This document shows, one piece after another, positions 1 through 8,871 of a DNA stretch of 64,000 bases. Each line of letters begins with the position of its first letter. Within the stretch, counting starts at the first letter, position 1. The stretch is taken from contig NZ_KB906261.1 of assembly GCF_000381265.1 (NCBI RefSeq), positions 186,001 through 250,000 on the forward strand, in the 5' to 3' direction. A model generated the notes under the pieces. It did no database searches. It had not been told where the DNA came from and saw only the letters and a program-made list of their open reading frames with translations. A program made the translations under genes and the position numbers. The DNA is from Curvibacter lanceolatus ATCC 14669. Lineage in GTDB: Bacteria; Pseudomonadota; Gammaproteobacteria; Burkholderiales; Burkholderiaceae_C.

Positions 1-348
1 GGCGTGGCGCACATCGGCCACGGTGCGCACACGGTTGTCGGTCATGGTGTCGACGATGATCGCGGCGCCGCCGATGCCATAGCCCTCGTAGCGGATTTCC
101 TCGTAGCTCACGCCTTCGAGGTTGCCGGTGGCCTTGTCGATGTTGCGCTTGATGGTGTCGGCCGGCATGTTGGCGGCCTTGGCCTTGTCCACGGCCAGGC
201 GCAAACGCGGGTTGATGGTCAGATCACCGCCACCGGCGCGTGCAGCCACCATGATTTCACGGATGACGCGGGTCCACACCTTGCCGCGCTTTTCATCCTG
301 ACGGCCCTTGCGGTGTTGAATATTGGCCCATTTACTGTGTCCAGCCAC
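1..348 (-). CDS. yebC: YebC/PmpR-family transcriptional regulator (5' part, cut by window edge)
   Basis: The minus strand encodes the first 116 residues of a YebC/TACO1-family protein; the rest lies before the window. The start is GTG at 346-348, preceded by an AGGAATC ribosome site, giving the family's typical opening [15 protein letters not shown] followed by a DxKR element. Members are cytosolic, about 240 residues long, and have been described as DNA-binding regulators or as factors that help translation of difficult sequences. It is transcribed divergently from the HerA-like ATPase, 62 bp away. The family assignment is secure. What it regulates here cannot be read from the sequence. Confidence 0.93.
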   Translation of the reverse strand, partial: MAGHSKWANIQHRKGRQDEKRGKVWTRVIREIMVAARAGGGDLTINPRLRLAVDKAKAANMPADTIKRNIDKATGNLEGVSYEEIRYEGYGIGGAAIIVDTMTDNRVRTVADVRHA

Positions 349-410
349 GGGAGATTCCTTATTAATTGTTTAATCTATCGGGACCGATTTTACTTTTCGC
401 CCACCCCACC

Positions 411-1946
411 ATGGCCGACCCGATCCTGATTGCCCAAAATGCCCACGCCCAATGCACCCTGCTGCCCAGCCTGGCCAACCGCCACGGACTGATCACAGGC
501 GCCACCGGCACCGGCAAGACAGTCACCCTGCAAACCCTGGCCGAGAACTTCTCCCGCATCGGTGTGCCGGTGTTCATGGCCGATGTCAAGGGCGATCTGA
601 CCGGCATCAGCCAGGCCGGCCAGATCAGCGGCAAGCTGGCCGCCGCCCTGAAAGAGCGCCAGCTTCCCACGCCCGAATCCCTGGCCTGCCCCACCACCTT
701 GTGGGACGTTTTCGGCGAGCAAGGCCACCCGGTGCGGGCCACGGTGACTGACATGGGCCCCCTGCTGCTGGGGCGCATGCTCAACCTCAACGACACCCAG
801 TGTGGCGTGCTGAACCTGGTCTTCAAGATCGCCGACGACCACGGCCTGGCCCTGCTCGACCTCAAGGACCTGCGCGCCATGCTGCAGCACGTGGCCGACA
901 ACGCCTCGGAGTTCACCACCAGCTACGGCAACATCAGCGCCGCCAGCGTGGGCGCCATCCAGCGTGGGCTGCTGCAGATCGAGACCCAGGGCGGCGACAA
1001 GTTCTTCGGCGAGCCCATGCTCAACATCAGCGACCTGATGCAGACCGTGGACGGCCGTGGCGTGGTCAACATCCTGGCGGCCGACAAGCTGATGAACTCG
1101 CCGCGCCTGTACGCCACCTTTTTGCTGTGGATGCTGTCCGAGCTGTTCGAGCACCTGCCTGAGATCGGTGACCCCGACCAGCCCAAGCTGGTGTTCTTCT
1201 TTGACGAGGCCCACCTGCTGTTCAACGAGGCGCCCAAAGTGCTGGTCGAGCGCATCGAACTGGTGGTGCGCCTGGTGCGCTCCAAGGGCGTGGGCGTGTA
1301 TTTCGTCACCCAGAACCCGCTCGACATCCCCGACACCGTGCTGGCCCAGCTCGGCAACCGCGTGCAGCACGCGCTGCGCGCCTTCACCCCGCGCGATCAG
1401 AAGGCCGTCAAGGCCACCGCCCAGACCATGCGACCCAAGGCCGGCCTGGACATCGAGGCCGCCATCACCGAACTCGGCGTGGGCGAGGCCCTGATCAGCC
1501 TGCTGGACGCCAAGGGCCGCCCCTGCGAGACAGAGCGCGTCTACGTGCTGCCGCCCGGCAGCCAGATCGGCCCCATCACCCCGGCGCAACGCCAGGCCCT
1601 GCTGACAGGCTCGCTGGTGGCGGGCGTTTATGAAAAGGCGGTGGACCGCGAATCCGCCTACGAAGTGCTCCGAGGCCGCACCGCCAGCGCGCCACCGGCC
1701 CCGGCCCAGGGAACGGCCAAGCCCACCCTGCCCGGCCTCCAGCCGGGCAACACCCAGACTGGTGGCCCCGGCCTGGGCTCGGTGCTCAACGATGTGCTGT
1801 TCGGCACCACCGGCCCGCGGGGGGGCCACCACGACGGCCTGGCCCAGACCCTGGCCAAATCGGCCTTGCGCACCATGGGCTCCAGCGTGGGCAAGGAAAT
1901 CATCCGCGGCGTGCTGGGCGGCATCTTTGGCGGCAAGAGCCGCTGA
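411..1946 (+). CDS. HerA-like helicase / DUF853 ATPase (YjgR type)
   Basis: A 511-residue cytosolic P-loop ATPase of the DUF853/YjgR group in the HerA/FtsK superfamily. The Walker A motif GATGTGKT is at residues 30-37, with the adjoining [11 protein letters not shown] segment typical of the family. Walker B ends in FFFDEAH, with Asp265 and Glu266. The last 80 residues are Ala/Gly/Pro-rich and end in a Gly-rich tail. I chose ATG 411 because it gives the family's short N-terminus before 'NRHGLITG'; an upstream in-frame start at 366 would add 15 residues. HerA-type ATPases move DNA, but the role of this subgroup is not established. The dehydratase gene begins 18 bp downstream, so the two are probably co-transcribed. 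Confidence 0.9.
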   Translation: MADPILIAQNAHAQCTLLPSLANRHGLITGATGTGKTVTLQTLAENFSRIGVPVFMADVKGDLTGISQAGQISGKLAAALKERQLPTPESLACPTTLWDVFGEQGHPVRATVTDMGPLLLGRMLNLNDTQCGVLNLVFKIADDHGLALLDLKDLRAMLQHVADNASEFTTSYGNISAASVGAIQRGLLQIETQGGDKFFGEPMLNISDLMQTVDGRGVVNILAADKLMNSPRLYATFLLWMLSELFEHLPEIGDPDQPKLVFFFDEAHLLFNEAPKVLVERIELVVRLVRSKGVGVYFVTQNPLDIPDTVLAQLGNRVQHALRAFTPRDQKAVKATAQTMRPKAGLDIEAAITELGVGEALISLLDAKGRPCETERVYVLPPGSQIGPITPAQRQALLTGSLVAGVYEKAVDRESAYEVLRGRTASAPPAPAQGTAKPTLPGLQPGNTQTGGPGLGSVLNDVLFGTTGPRGGHHDGLAQTLAKSALRTMGSSVGKEIIRGVLGGIFGGKSR

Positions 1947-1964
1947 ACACCAGGGCCCCAGACC

Positions 1965-2939
1965 ATGACCGAATTGACCCTGCCCACCTACGCCGATGTC
2001 GAAGCTGCCGCGGCCCGCCTGGCCGGCCATGCCCACCGCACCCCGGTGCTGCGCTCGCGCACGGCCGATGCGGCCCTGCAGGCCATGCTGTATTTCAAGT
2101 GCGAGAACCTGCAGCGCATGGGCGCCTTCAAGTTTCGCGGCGCCTTCAATGCCCTGAGCCGCTTCAGCGCCGAACAGCGGCGCGCCGGCGTGCTGGCCTT
2201 CTCGTCCGGCAACCACGCCCAGGCGATCGCCCTGTCGGCCCGTGAACTGGGCATGCCGGCCGTGATCGTGATGCCCGCCGACGCCCCGGCCGCCAAGCTG
2301 CAGGCCACCCGCGGCTACAGCGCCGAAGTCATCACCTACGACCGCTACAGCGAAGACCGCGACGCCATCAGCCGCCGCATCGCAGCCGAGCGCGGCATGA
2401 CCCTGATCCCGCCCTTCGACCACGCCGACGTGATCACCGGCCAGGGCACGGCGGCCAAGGAGTTGTTCGACGAAGTGGGCCCGCTCGATGTGCTGCTGGT
2501 CTGCCTGGGCGGCGGCGGCCTGCTGGCCGGCAGCGCGCTGGCTGCACGGGCTCTTTCGCCCGACTGCCGGGTGTACGGGGTCGAACCCGAGGCCGGCAAC
2601 GACGGCCAGCAATCGCTGCGCCGTGGCGAGGTGGTGCACATCGCCCCGCCCCGCACGATTGCCGACGGCGCCCAGACCCAGCACCTGGGGCAGCTCACCT
2701 TCGGCATCATCCGCCGCGATGTCAACGACATCCTGACCGTCAACGACGCCCAACTGGTCGAATCCATGCGTTTTTATGCCGAACGCATGAAGCTGGTGGT
2801 CGAGCCCACCGGCGCCCTCAGCCTGGCTGGCGCCCACCATGGGGGGCTGTCCCTGAAGGGCCTGCGGGTGGGCGTGATCATCAGCGGTGGCAACGTCGAC
2901 CTGCCGCGCTATGCCCAGTTGCTGAGCCAGGGCGTCTGA
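1965..2939 (+). CDS. PLP-dependent serine/threonine dehydratase (IlvA-like, no ACT domain)
   Basis: A 324-residue fold-type II PLP enzyme. The Schiff-base lysine is Lys56 in GAFKFRGA, the substrate loop SSGNHAQ is near residues 82-88, and the phosphate-binding GGGGLLAG is near 183-190. The length matches catabolic or biodegradative threonine/serine dehydratases and threo-3-hydroxyaspartate ammonia-lyases; it lacks the C-terminal regulatory domain of biosynthetic IlvA. The expected reaction is deamination of a hydroxy-amino acid to a 2-oxo acid and ammonia. The exact substrate (L-Ser, L-Thr or hydroxyaspartate) cannot be decided from the sequence. It follows the HerA-like gene closely and ends just before a hairpin. 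Confidence 0.85.
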   Translation: MTELTLPTYADVEAAAARLAGHAHRTPVLRSRTADAALQAMLYFKCENLQRMGAFKFRGAFNALSRFSAEQRRAGVLAFSSGNHAQAIALSARELGMPAVIVMPADAPAAKLQATRGYSAEVITYDRYSEDRDAISRRIAAERGMTLIPPFDHADVITGQGTAAKELFDEVGPLDVLLVCLGGGGLLAGSALAARALSPDCRVYGVEPEAGNDGQQSLRRGEVVHIAPPRTIADGAQTQHLGQLTFGIIRRDVNDILTVNDAQLVESMRFYAERMKLVVEPTGALSLAGAHHGGLSLKGLRVGVIISGGNVDLPRYAQLLSQGV

Positions 2940-2940
2940 A

Positions 2941-2961
2941 CTCCAGCTTAGTAGGCTGGAG
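2941..2961. terminator. Hairpin between convergent genes, probable terminator
   Basis: A perfect 7-bp stem (CTCCAGC / GCTGGAG) with a 7-nt loop lies directly between the stop of the dehydratase and the stop of the convergent DUF2798 gene. There is no clear T-tract on either side, so it may be a weak bidirectional terminator or an mRNA end protector. Confidence 0.5.
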
Positions 2962-2963
2962 GC

Positions 2964-3230
2964 TCAGGCCTGAACGGTGATGGCCACCAGGCGCATCACC
3001 AGAGGCCGCACCCCCATCACGCAGACAAAAGCCACTGGCATGGCCAGCGCATAGGCGCGCAGCACGCGCCAGAGGTAGTCCGCCCCCAGGCCGGAGCCGG
3101 CAGCCACAATCACGGCCGACATCAGAAAGGCCATGATGCCCGCCATGTAGAAGGCGAACACCAGGGGGGTGAAGCGTTTGTGAAGACGCCGCAGGCGCCG
3201 CGGCGGCTGGCTCTTGGTGGGGTGTGTCAT
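2964..3230 (-). CDS. DUF2798-type small inner-membrane protein
   Basis: An 88-residue protein with a basic N-terminus (KSQPPRRLRRLHKRF) followed by two hydrophobic stretches, near residues 22-44 and 55-78. These match the two-helix layout of DUF2798 proteins: FAFYMAGIMAFLMSAVI, then a second helix with 'AMPVAFVCVMGVRPLVMRL'. The function of the family is unknown. I took ATG 3230; starting further upstream would add a soluble leader unlike relatives. It is divergent from a LysR regulator with an LTTR-type operator between them, so it is probably that regulator's target. Confidence 0.75.
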   Translation of the reverse strand: MTHPTKSQPPRRLRRLHKRFTPLVFAFYMAGIMAFLMSAVIVAAGSGLGADYLWRVLRAYALAMPVAFVCVMGVRPLVMRLVAITVQA

Positions 3231-3312
3231 GGAAAAGTCCCTCAGATATTCAATTGGATGGAGGCATTCTGGCCAGCCTCCCGCATCCGCGGAAGGTGGC
3301 TTCACACACCGT

Positions 3313-3337
3313 CAGTCATCCTAAAATATGATGACTG
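3313..3337. promoter_or_regulatory. LysR-type operator with embedded -10 box
   Basis: A perfect inverted repeat CAGTCATC-N9-GATGACTG contains the LTTR signature ATC-N9-GAT, i.e. T-N11-A with T at 3319 and A at 3331. The spacer holds TAAAAT (3322-3327), a good -10 for the regulator, and on the other strand TATTTT, a possible -10 for the divergent DUF2798 gene. Binding here would repress its own gene and control the neighbour, the classical LTTR arrangement. It also argues that the regulator starts at 3358 and not at 3328, inside the operator. Confidence 0.7.
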
Positions 3338-3357
3338 AGGCCTTCCATTCAAAACAC

Positions 3358-4347
3358 ATGACCACCCCTTCCCTGCGCGGCATCGAGGCCTTCATCAAGG
3401 CCGTTGAGGGCGGCAGCATTGCCGCAGCGGGCCGTCAACTGGGCCTGAGCGCGGCGGCGGCCAGCCAGAGCATTGCCCGCCTGGAGGCCGAACTGGGCAC
3501 CCGGCTGCTGCGCCGCAGCACCCGATCCCTGGCCTTGACCGACGAGGGACAGATCTATTTCGAACGGGTGCGCCCGGTGCTCGGGGTGCTGGAGGACGCG
3601 CACGGTGAGATCGGGGCCCTGCGGGGTGAGCCCCAGGGCCGCTTCAAGGTGGCCTGCTCGGTGGCCTTTGGGCGGCATGTGCTGGGGCCCTGGATCACCG
3701 GCTTCATGCAACGCTACCCGCGCCTGAATGTGGAGTTGCTGGTGGTCGACCGCCAGGTCGACTTCATGCACGAGAACGTCGACGCCAGCATCCGCTACCA
3801 GCACATGCTGGAGCCTGGCCTGGTGGCCCGGCGCATCGCCAGCGCCCCCATCCACTACTGCGCCTCGCCGGCCTACCTGAACCGGCATGGGCAGCCGGCC
3901 ACCCTGGAAGACCTGGCCCGGCATCGCTGCCTGGCCTACCGCATGGCCATGGATGGGCGGATCATGCCCTGGCCCTTCATCCGCGACGGGCTGCGCATCG
4001 AGGCGGCCTTTGAGCCCAGCCTCACCTGCAGCGACATCGACACCCTGGCCCAGGCCTGCCTGGCCGGTGCCGGCATTGCGCGCCTGGGCAGTTTTGTGTC
4101 CAACCCGCTGATCGAGTCGGGCGAGTTGATCCCGCTGTTCATCGAACCCGCCATCCCCGGGGGCGCTGAAGCGGCTCAGGCCCATGCCGCGCCCGAGCCG
4201 CTGGAGTTCTATGTGTGCTACCGCGACCGCCAGCATGTGCCCCCCAAGCTGCGCCTGTTCATCGACGAACTCAGCGAGGCCCTGAGTGATCACCCCGGGC
4301 TGCGCATGCCCCGCTGCCCGGGGGCGCCCCGGCCGCCCATTTCTTGA
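3358..4347 (+). CDS. LysR-family transcriptional regulator
   Basis: A 329-residue LTTR. The N-terminal winged helix-turn-helix (about residues 5-63, 'AAGRQLGLSAAAASQSIARLEAELGTRLL' region) is followed by the linker helix and a periplasmic-binding-protein-like effector domain ('GRFKVACSVAFGRHVLGPW' region). It resembles the CrgA/AaeR-like subgroup with a 'TRSLALTDEGQIYFER' motif. The last 25 residues are Pro-rich. It is divergent from the DUF2798 gene and has an LTTR operator just upstream, pointing to autoregulation and control of that gene. The effector is unknown. Confidence 0.92.
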   Translation: MTTPSLRGIEAFIKAVEGGSIAAAGRQLGLSAAAASQSIARLEAELGTRLLRRSTRSLALTDEGQIYFERVRPVLGVLEDAHGEIGALRGEPQGRFKVACSVAFGRHVLGPWITGFMQRYPRLNVELLVVDRQVDFMHENVDASIRYQHMLEPGLVARRIASAPIHYCASPAYLNRHGQPATLEDLARHRCLAYRMAMDGRIMPWPFIRDGLRIEAAFEPSLTCSDIDTLAQACLAGAGIARLGSFVSNPLIESGELIPLFIEPAIPGGAEAAQAHAAPEPLEFYVCYRDRQHVPPKLRLFIDELSEALSDHPGLRMPRCPGAPRPPIS

Positions 4348-4397
4348 CCATCTGATCAAAATTGGTGCCCGCCAGGCACCAGCCGGGTGCGCCTGCA

Positions 4398-4406
4398 TGG
4401 TATTCT
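4398..4406 (+). promoter_or_regulatory. Possible extended -10 promoter for upp
   Basis: The 284-bp gap before upp holds no gene. It contains TGgTATTCT, an extended -10 element, 226 bp before the upp start. No convincing -35 is seen, so this is only a candidate. Confidence 0.3.
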
Positions 4407-4631
4407 TTTGCCCCAGCTGCCGCCCGCTGCGGGGGCGCGCTCCGGCCCCGCATCCGCACGGGCCCGGGCTCGCCCGACAGCGACCCCTCTTTGCCAAGCC
4501 CTGCAGGAGCCCCGCCACCCCATGCCGCCGGTCTTCCCCCATCCTGGCACAGCGCTTGCACTGATCACCCCGGTCCGGCCAGCGCTGCCGGCGGGCGTCC
4601 CTGACTTTTCACTGCACTCCAGCCACACACC

Positions 4632-5261
4632 ATGAGCAACGTCCACGTCATCGACCACCCCCTGGTTCAGCACAAGCTGACCCTGATGCGCAACCGCGAG
4701 GCCAGCACCAACAGCTTCCGCCGCCTGCTCGGCGAACTGGCCAGCCTCATGACCTACGAGATCACCCGCGAGCTGCCGCTGCAGGACATCGAGGTGCAGA
4801 CCCCGCTGGAAACCACCACCGGCCGCGTGATCGATGGCAAGAAGCTGGTGTTCGTGTCCATCCTGCGCGCCGGCAACGGCATCCTGGAAGGCATGCTCAA
4901 CGTGGTGCCCGGCGCCCGGGTCGGCCACATCGGCCTGTACCGCGACCCCGACACGCTCAAGCCGGTCGAGTACTACTTCAAGATGCCCTCCGAGATGACC
5001 GAGCGCGACATCATCGTGGTCGACCCCATGCTGGCCACCGGCAACTCGGCCATCGCCGCAATCGAAAAGCTCAAAGCCCTCAAGCCGAAGTCGATCAAGT
5101 TCGTCTGCCTGCTCACCTGCCCCGAGGGCGTGGCCGCCATGCAGGCTGCCCACCCCGACGTGCCCATCTACACCGCCTCGATCGACCGCCAGCTCAATGA
5201 CCACGGCTACATCCTGCCGGGCCTGGGCGATGCGGGCGACCGGATCTTCGGCACCCAGTAA
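4632..5261 (+). CDS. upp: Uracil phosphoribosyltransferase
   Basis: A 209-residue cytosolic enzyme that converts uracil and PRPP to UMP. The PRPP-binding loop [10 protein letters not shown] is near residues 129-138, the N-terminus has the family's '[13 protein letters not shown]', and the C-terminus has the uracil-binding '[16 protein letters not shown]'. Length and motifs are standard for Upp. It lies 91 bp upstream of a BMP-type nucleobase/nucleoside ABC operon ending in a cytosine-deaminase-like gene. Base import, deamination and ribosylation are therefore encoded together. Confidence 0.97.
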   Translation: MSNVHVIDHPLVQHKLTLMRNREASTNSFRRLLGELASLMTYEITRELPLQDIEVQTPLETTTGRVIDGKKLVFVSILRAGNGILEGMLNVVPGARVGHIGLYRDPDTLKPVEYYFKMPSEMTERDIIVVDPMLATGNSAIAAIEKLKALKPKSIKFVCLLTCPEGVAAMQAAHPDVPIYTASIDRQLNDHGYILPGLGDAGDRIFGTQ

Positions 5262-5352
5262 ACGCCTCTCACGGCCGCCACGACGGGCCGTCGAAGCCTG
5301 CCGGGCCCGCTCAATTTCGCAACCCCCGCCAACTTTGCCAAAAGGAGCCTTC

Positions 5353-6357
5353 ATGTCCCGTCGTTTCGCCCCGTCCCGCCGCCACCTGATGGTGGCTGCC
5401 ACCGCACTCGCGGCCTCGGTCTCGCTGCCCGCCCTGGCCCAGGCCAAGATCAAGGTGGCGGCGATCTACACCGTGCCCTTCGAGCAGCAGTGGGTGAGCC
5501 GCATCCACAAGGCCCTGAAGGCCGCCGAAGCCCGTGGCGAGATCGAATACAAGGCCAGCGAGAACGTGGCCAATGCGGATTACGAGCGCGTGATGCGCGA
5601 GTACATCGCCGGGGGCAACCAGCTGATCGTCGGCGAGGTGTTCGGCGTCGAGGCAGCGGCCCGCAAGGTGGCCAAGGACTCGCCCAAGACCTCCTTCTTG
5701 CTGGGGTCCTCGGGCAAGCCCCAGGCGCCCAATTTCAGCGTCTTCGACAACTTCATCCAGGAGCCGGCCTACCTCAGCGGCATGGTGGCAGGCGGCATGA
5801 CCAAATCCAACAAGATCGGCATGGTGGGCGGCTTCCCCATCCCCGAGGTGAACCGACTCATGAACGCCTTCATGGCCGGCGCCAAGGAAGTCAACCCCAA
5901 GGTGGAGTTCAGCGTGAGCTTCATCAACAGCTGGTTCGACCCGCCCAAGGCCAAGGAAGCCACCTTCGCCATGATCGACCAGGGCGCCGATGTGCTGTAC
6001 GCCGAGCGCTTTGGCGTCAGCGACGCGGCCAAGGAAAAAGGCAAGCTGGCCATCGGCAACGTGATCAACACCCAGGACAAGTACCCCGACACCGTGGTGG
6101 CGTCTGCGCTGTGGAACATGGAGCCCAGCATCGACCGCGCCCTCAAGCTGGTCAAGGAAGGCAAGTTCAGCGCCGAAGACTACGGCCCCTACTCGATGAT
6201 GAAGCACAAGGGCTCGGAACTGGCCCCCCTGGGCACCTTCGAGAAAAAGGTGCCGGCCGACATCGTGAGCAAGGTGAAGGCGCGTGAGGCCGAGATCCTG
6301 GCCGGCAAGTTCACCGTCAAGGTGGACGACAGCCAGCCCAAATCCAGCGCCAAGTGA
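5353..6357 (+). CDS. BMP-family nucleoside/nucleobase-binding lipoprotein-like ABC substrate-binding protein
   Basis: A 334-residue periplasmic binding protein of the basic membrane protein (Bmp/PnrA) family. The signal peptide is about 30 residues with a twin-arginine-like SRRHLM before the hydrophobic core, ending PALAQA; there is no lipobox Cys, so it is probably a free periplasmic protein. Mature motifs include KIKVAAIYTVPFEQQW and 'NKIGMVGGFPIPEVNRLMNAF'. The start at 5353 has a good AAAGGAG site. BMP proteins bind purine or pyrimidine nucleosides or bases. It is the first gene of an operon with a nucleosidase, ATPase and two permeases; its stop overlaps the next start (TGATG). Confidence 0.92.
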   Translation: MSRRFAPSRRHLMVAATALAASVSLPALAQAKIKVAAIYTVPFEQQWVSRIHKALKAAEARGEIEYKASENVANADYERVMREYIAGGNQLIVGEVFGVEAAARKVAKDSPKTSFLLGSSGKPQAPNFSVFDNFIQEPAYLSGMVAGGMTKSNKIGMVGGFPIPEVNRLMNAFMAGAKEVNPKVEFSVSFINSWFDPPKAKEATFAMIDQGADVLYAERFGVSDAAKEKGKLAIGNVINTQDKYPDTVVASALWNMEPSIDRALKLVKEGKFSAEDYGPYSMMKHKGSELAPLGTFEKKVPADIVSKVKAREAEILAGKFTVKVDDSQPKSSAK

Positions 6358-7301
6358 TGAGACCGCCTGCCTCACCCGGCAAAACGGGGTGGCGCGGCTT
6401 GCTGACGGCGGGCCTGCTGGCCACCGCCTTGGTCGCCCCGCTGCAAGCCGCCCCCTGGCTCGATGCCGTGCCCCGCACGGCCATCGTGTCGGCCTTCGAG
6501 CCTGAACTGGTGCTGCTGCGCTCACAGCTGCGGCAGCCCCGGGTGCACCGTGTCGGCGGGGTCGAGTTCACCACCGGCCGGCTGCAGGGCAAACCGGTGC
6601 TGCTGTTTCTCAGCGGCATCAGCATGACCAATGCCGCCATGAACACCCAGCGCGCGCTGGACCACTTCAAAGTGCGACACATTTTGTTCAGCGGCATTGC
6701 CGGCGGCGTCGACCCGAGCCTGCACATCGGCGACGTGGCCGTGCCGCGGCGCTGGGCACCCTACCTCGAAGGCGTGCTGGCCCGCGAAACAGCCCCAGGC
6801 CAGTACCAGCCGCCGCCCTGGATGAACGATCTGGTCGGCCCGGGCTTCGGCCCCTTCATTCCGCGCACGGTCGAAGTGCGATCCAGCCGCCAGGCCGACA
6901 CCGAACGCAAAGCCTGGTTCGAGGTCGATGCGGCCCTGCTGGCCACCGCCGAGCGCATCGCCCAGACCCCGCTGGAACGCTGCGATGCGCAGCGCCAATG
7001 CCTGAGCCAGGCGCCCCGCGTGGTGGTGGGCGGCAGCGGCGTCTCGGGCGCGGCCTTTGTCGACAATGCCGCCTGGCGCGAATACGCCTTCAACACCTTT
7101 CAGGCCCAGGTGCTCGACATGGAAAGCGCCGCCACCGCCCAGGTGGCTTACAGCAACCGGGTGCCCTTCATTGCCTTCAGATCCCTCAGCGACCTCGCTG
7201 GCGGCGGCGAGGGCGAGAACGAAATGCACACCTTCATGACACTGGCGGCCAGCAATTCGGCGCGGGTTCTGCTGGCTTTTCTGGCGGCCCACCATGACTG
7301 A
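6357..7301 (+). CDS. Exported nucleoside phosphorylase-fold nucleosidase (MTA/SAH nucleosidase-like)
   Basis: A 314-residue protein of the PNP_UDP/MTAN superfamily. A probable signal peptide (basic start, 'LLTAGLLATALVA', ending LQAA) comes before the fold, so the enzyme should act in the periplasm, unlike classical cytosolic MTAN. MTAN landmarks are present: GIAGGVDPSLHIGDV, the substrate-contact DMESAA, and the catalytic Asp in SLSDLA. It is about 70 residues longer than cytosolic MTAN. It overlaps the binding-protein gene by 1 bp and the ATPase gene by 8 bp. I infer that it cleaves nucleosides outside the membrane so that the base can be taken up. The exact substrate is not readable. Confidence 0.85.
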   Translation: MRPPASPGKTGWRGLLTAGLLATALVAPLQAAPWLDAVPRTAIVSAFEPELVLLRSQLRQPRVHRVGGVEFTTGRLQGKPVLLFLSGISMTNAAMNTQRALDHFKVRHILFSGIAGGVDPSLHIGDVAVPRRWAPYLEGVLARETAPGQYQPPPWMNDLVGPGFGPFIPRTVEVRSSRQADTERKAWFEVDAALLATAERIAQTPLERCDAQRQCLSQAPRVVVGGSGVSGAAFVDNAAWREYAFNTFQAQVLDMESAATAQVAYSNRVPFIAFRSLSDLAGGGEGENEMHTFMTLAASNSARVLLAFLAAHHD

Positions 7302-8871
7302 GGCCCCAGGCACAGCCCCGGTGCTGCAATTGCAGGGCATCACCAAGCGCTTTGGCAGCCTGGTGGCCAACGACAACATCTCGCTGAGCCTGAACGCGGG
7401 CGAGGTACTGGCCTTGCTGGGCGAAAACGGCGCCGGCAAATCCACCCTGATGTCCATCCTGTTCGGCCACTACCGGGCCGATGCCGGTCACATCACCCTG
7501 CACGGCCAGCCCCTGCCGCCCGGCAACCCGGCCGCCGCCCTGGCCGCCGGCATCGGCATGGTGCACCAACACTTCACGCTGGCCGACAACCTCAGCGTGC
7601 TGGACAACGTGATCCTGGGCACCGAACCCCTGTGGCAGCCCTGGTCGGCCCGGGCCCGCGCCCGGGCCCGCCTGCTGGAGGTCGGCCAGCGCTTTGGCCT
7701 GGCTGTGCAGCCCGAGGCCCGGGTGGGCCAGCTCTCGGTGGGCGAGCGCCAGCGGGTCGAGATCCTCAAGGCCTTGTACCGGGGCGCGCGCATCCTGATC
7801 CTGGACGAGCCCACGGCCGTGCTCACCCCGCAAGAGAGCGAAGCCCTGTTCGACACCCTGGCCCAGTTGGTGCGCGAGGGCCTGTCGGTGATCTTCATCA
7901 GCCACAAGCTGGCCGAGGTGCTGCGCGTATCGCACCGGGTGGCCGTGCTGCGGGCTGGCCGCCTGGTGGCCGAGGCCCCGGCCGCCGGCACCAGCCAGGC
8001 CCAGTTGGCGCAATGGATGGTGGGCCACGCCGTGTCGGCGCCCGAACGCCGCCCCGCCGGCGCACCGGGCCCGGTGGCGTGTGAGCTGCGCCAGGTCAGC
8101 ACCCCGGCCGGCCAGCGCGAGCGCCTGAGCCAGGTCAACCTGCAACTGCGAGCCGGCGAGATCGTGGCGATTGCCGGGGTGTCGGGCAATGGGCAACTGG
8201 CACTGGCCGAGTTGCTGTGCGGCAGCCGCCGCGCCGCCCAGGGCGAGGTGCTGCTCAAGGGGCAGCCACTGCAAGCCTCCCCCGCCTGGCTGGTCACCCA
8301 GGGGGTGGCCCGCATTCCCGAAGACCGGCACGCCGTGGGCGTGGTCGGCGATCTGCCGGTGTGGGAGAACGCCGTCTCCGAACGCCTGCGCCACCCCGTG
8401 TTCTCGCGCTGGGGTTGGGTGCGCCGGGCCGTGGCCCGGCAGCATGCCCAGCGGGTGATCGAGGCCTTCGACGTGCGCGGCGCCGGGCCCCTGAGCCCGG
8501 CCCGGGCCCTGTCGGGCGGCAACATGCAAAAACTCATCCTGGGCCGCGCCCTGCTGCCCCTGCCCGGGCAGGCGGCCAGCCAGGTGCCCACCCTGATCGT
8601 GGCCCACCAGCCCACCTGGGGGCTGGACATCGGGGCCGTGGCCTATGTGCAGCAACAGTTGCTGGCCGCCCGTGATGCCGGGGCCGCCGTGCTGCTGATC
8701 TCCGATGACCTGGACGAGGTGCTGGCCCTGGGCGACCGCATTGCGGTGATGCACCACGGCCACCTGAGCCCGGCCCACCCGGCCACCCACTGGAGCCGCG
8801 AAAGCATCGGCCTGGCCATGGCCGGTGGCCCGGTCAGCGCCCCCGCCCAGCGCATGACGGAGACCCCATGA
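7294..8871 (+). CDS. Nucleoside/nucleobase ABC transporter, double ATP-binding protein
   Basis: A 525-residue protein with two fused ABC domains, as in RbsA/YufO-type ATPases. Domain 1 has an intact Walker A GENGAGKS (residues 43-50), signature LSVGERQRVEI and Walker B ILILDEP. Domain 2 has the family's degenerate Walker A (GVSGNGQL), signature LSGGNMQKLILG and 'AHQPTWGLD' in place of a standard Walker B, as is common in this subfamily. It powers uptake with the two following permeases. Start and stop overlap the neighbours (8 bp and 4 bp), indicating tight translational coupling. Confidence 0.94.
   Translation: MTEAPGTAPVLQLQGITKRFGSLVANDNISLSLNAGEVLALLGENGAGKSTLMSILFGHYRADAGHITLHGQPLPPGNPAAALAAGIGMVHQHFTLADNLSVLDNVILGTEPLWQPWSARARARARLLEVGQRFGLAVQPEARVGQLSVGERQRVEILKALYRGARILILDEPTAVLTPQESEALFDTLAQLVREGLSVIFISHKLAEVLRVSHRVAVLRAGRLVAEAPAAGTSQAQLAQWMVGHAVSAPERRPAGAPGPVACELRQVSTPAGQRERLSQVNLQLRAGEIVAIAGVSGNGQLALAELLCGSRRAAQGEVLLKGQPLQASPAWLVTQGVARIPEDRHAVGVVGDLPVWENAVSERLRHPVFSRWGWVRRAVARQHAQRVIEAFDVRGAGPLSPARALSGGNMQKLILGRALLPLPGQAASQVPTLIVAHQPTWGLDIGAVAYVQQQLLAARDAGAAVLLISDDLDEVLALGDRIAVMHHGHLSPAHPATHWSRESIGLAMAGGPVSAPAQRMTETP

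Noticed and set aside
390-2840. An 816-codon open frame on the minus strand opposite the HerA-like ATPase and dehydratase
   Set aside because: It is a shadow of GC-rich coding DNA: Gly/His/Gln/Ala-rich, no recognisable domain, and antisense to two well-supported genes.
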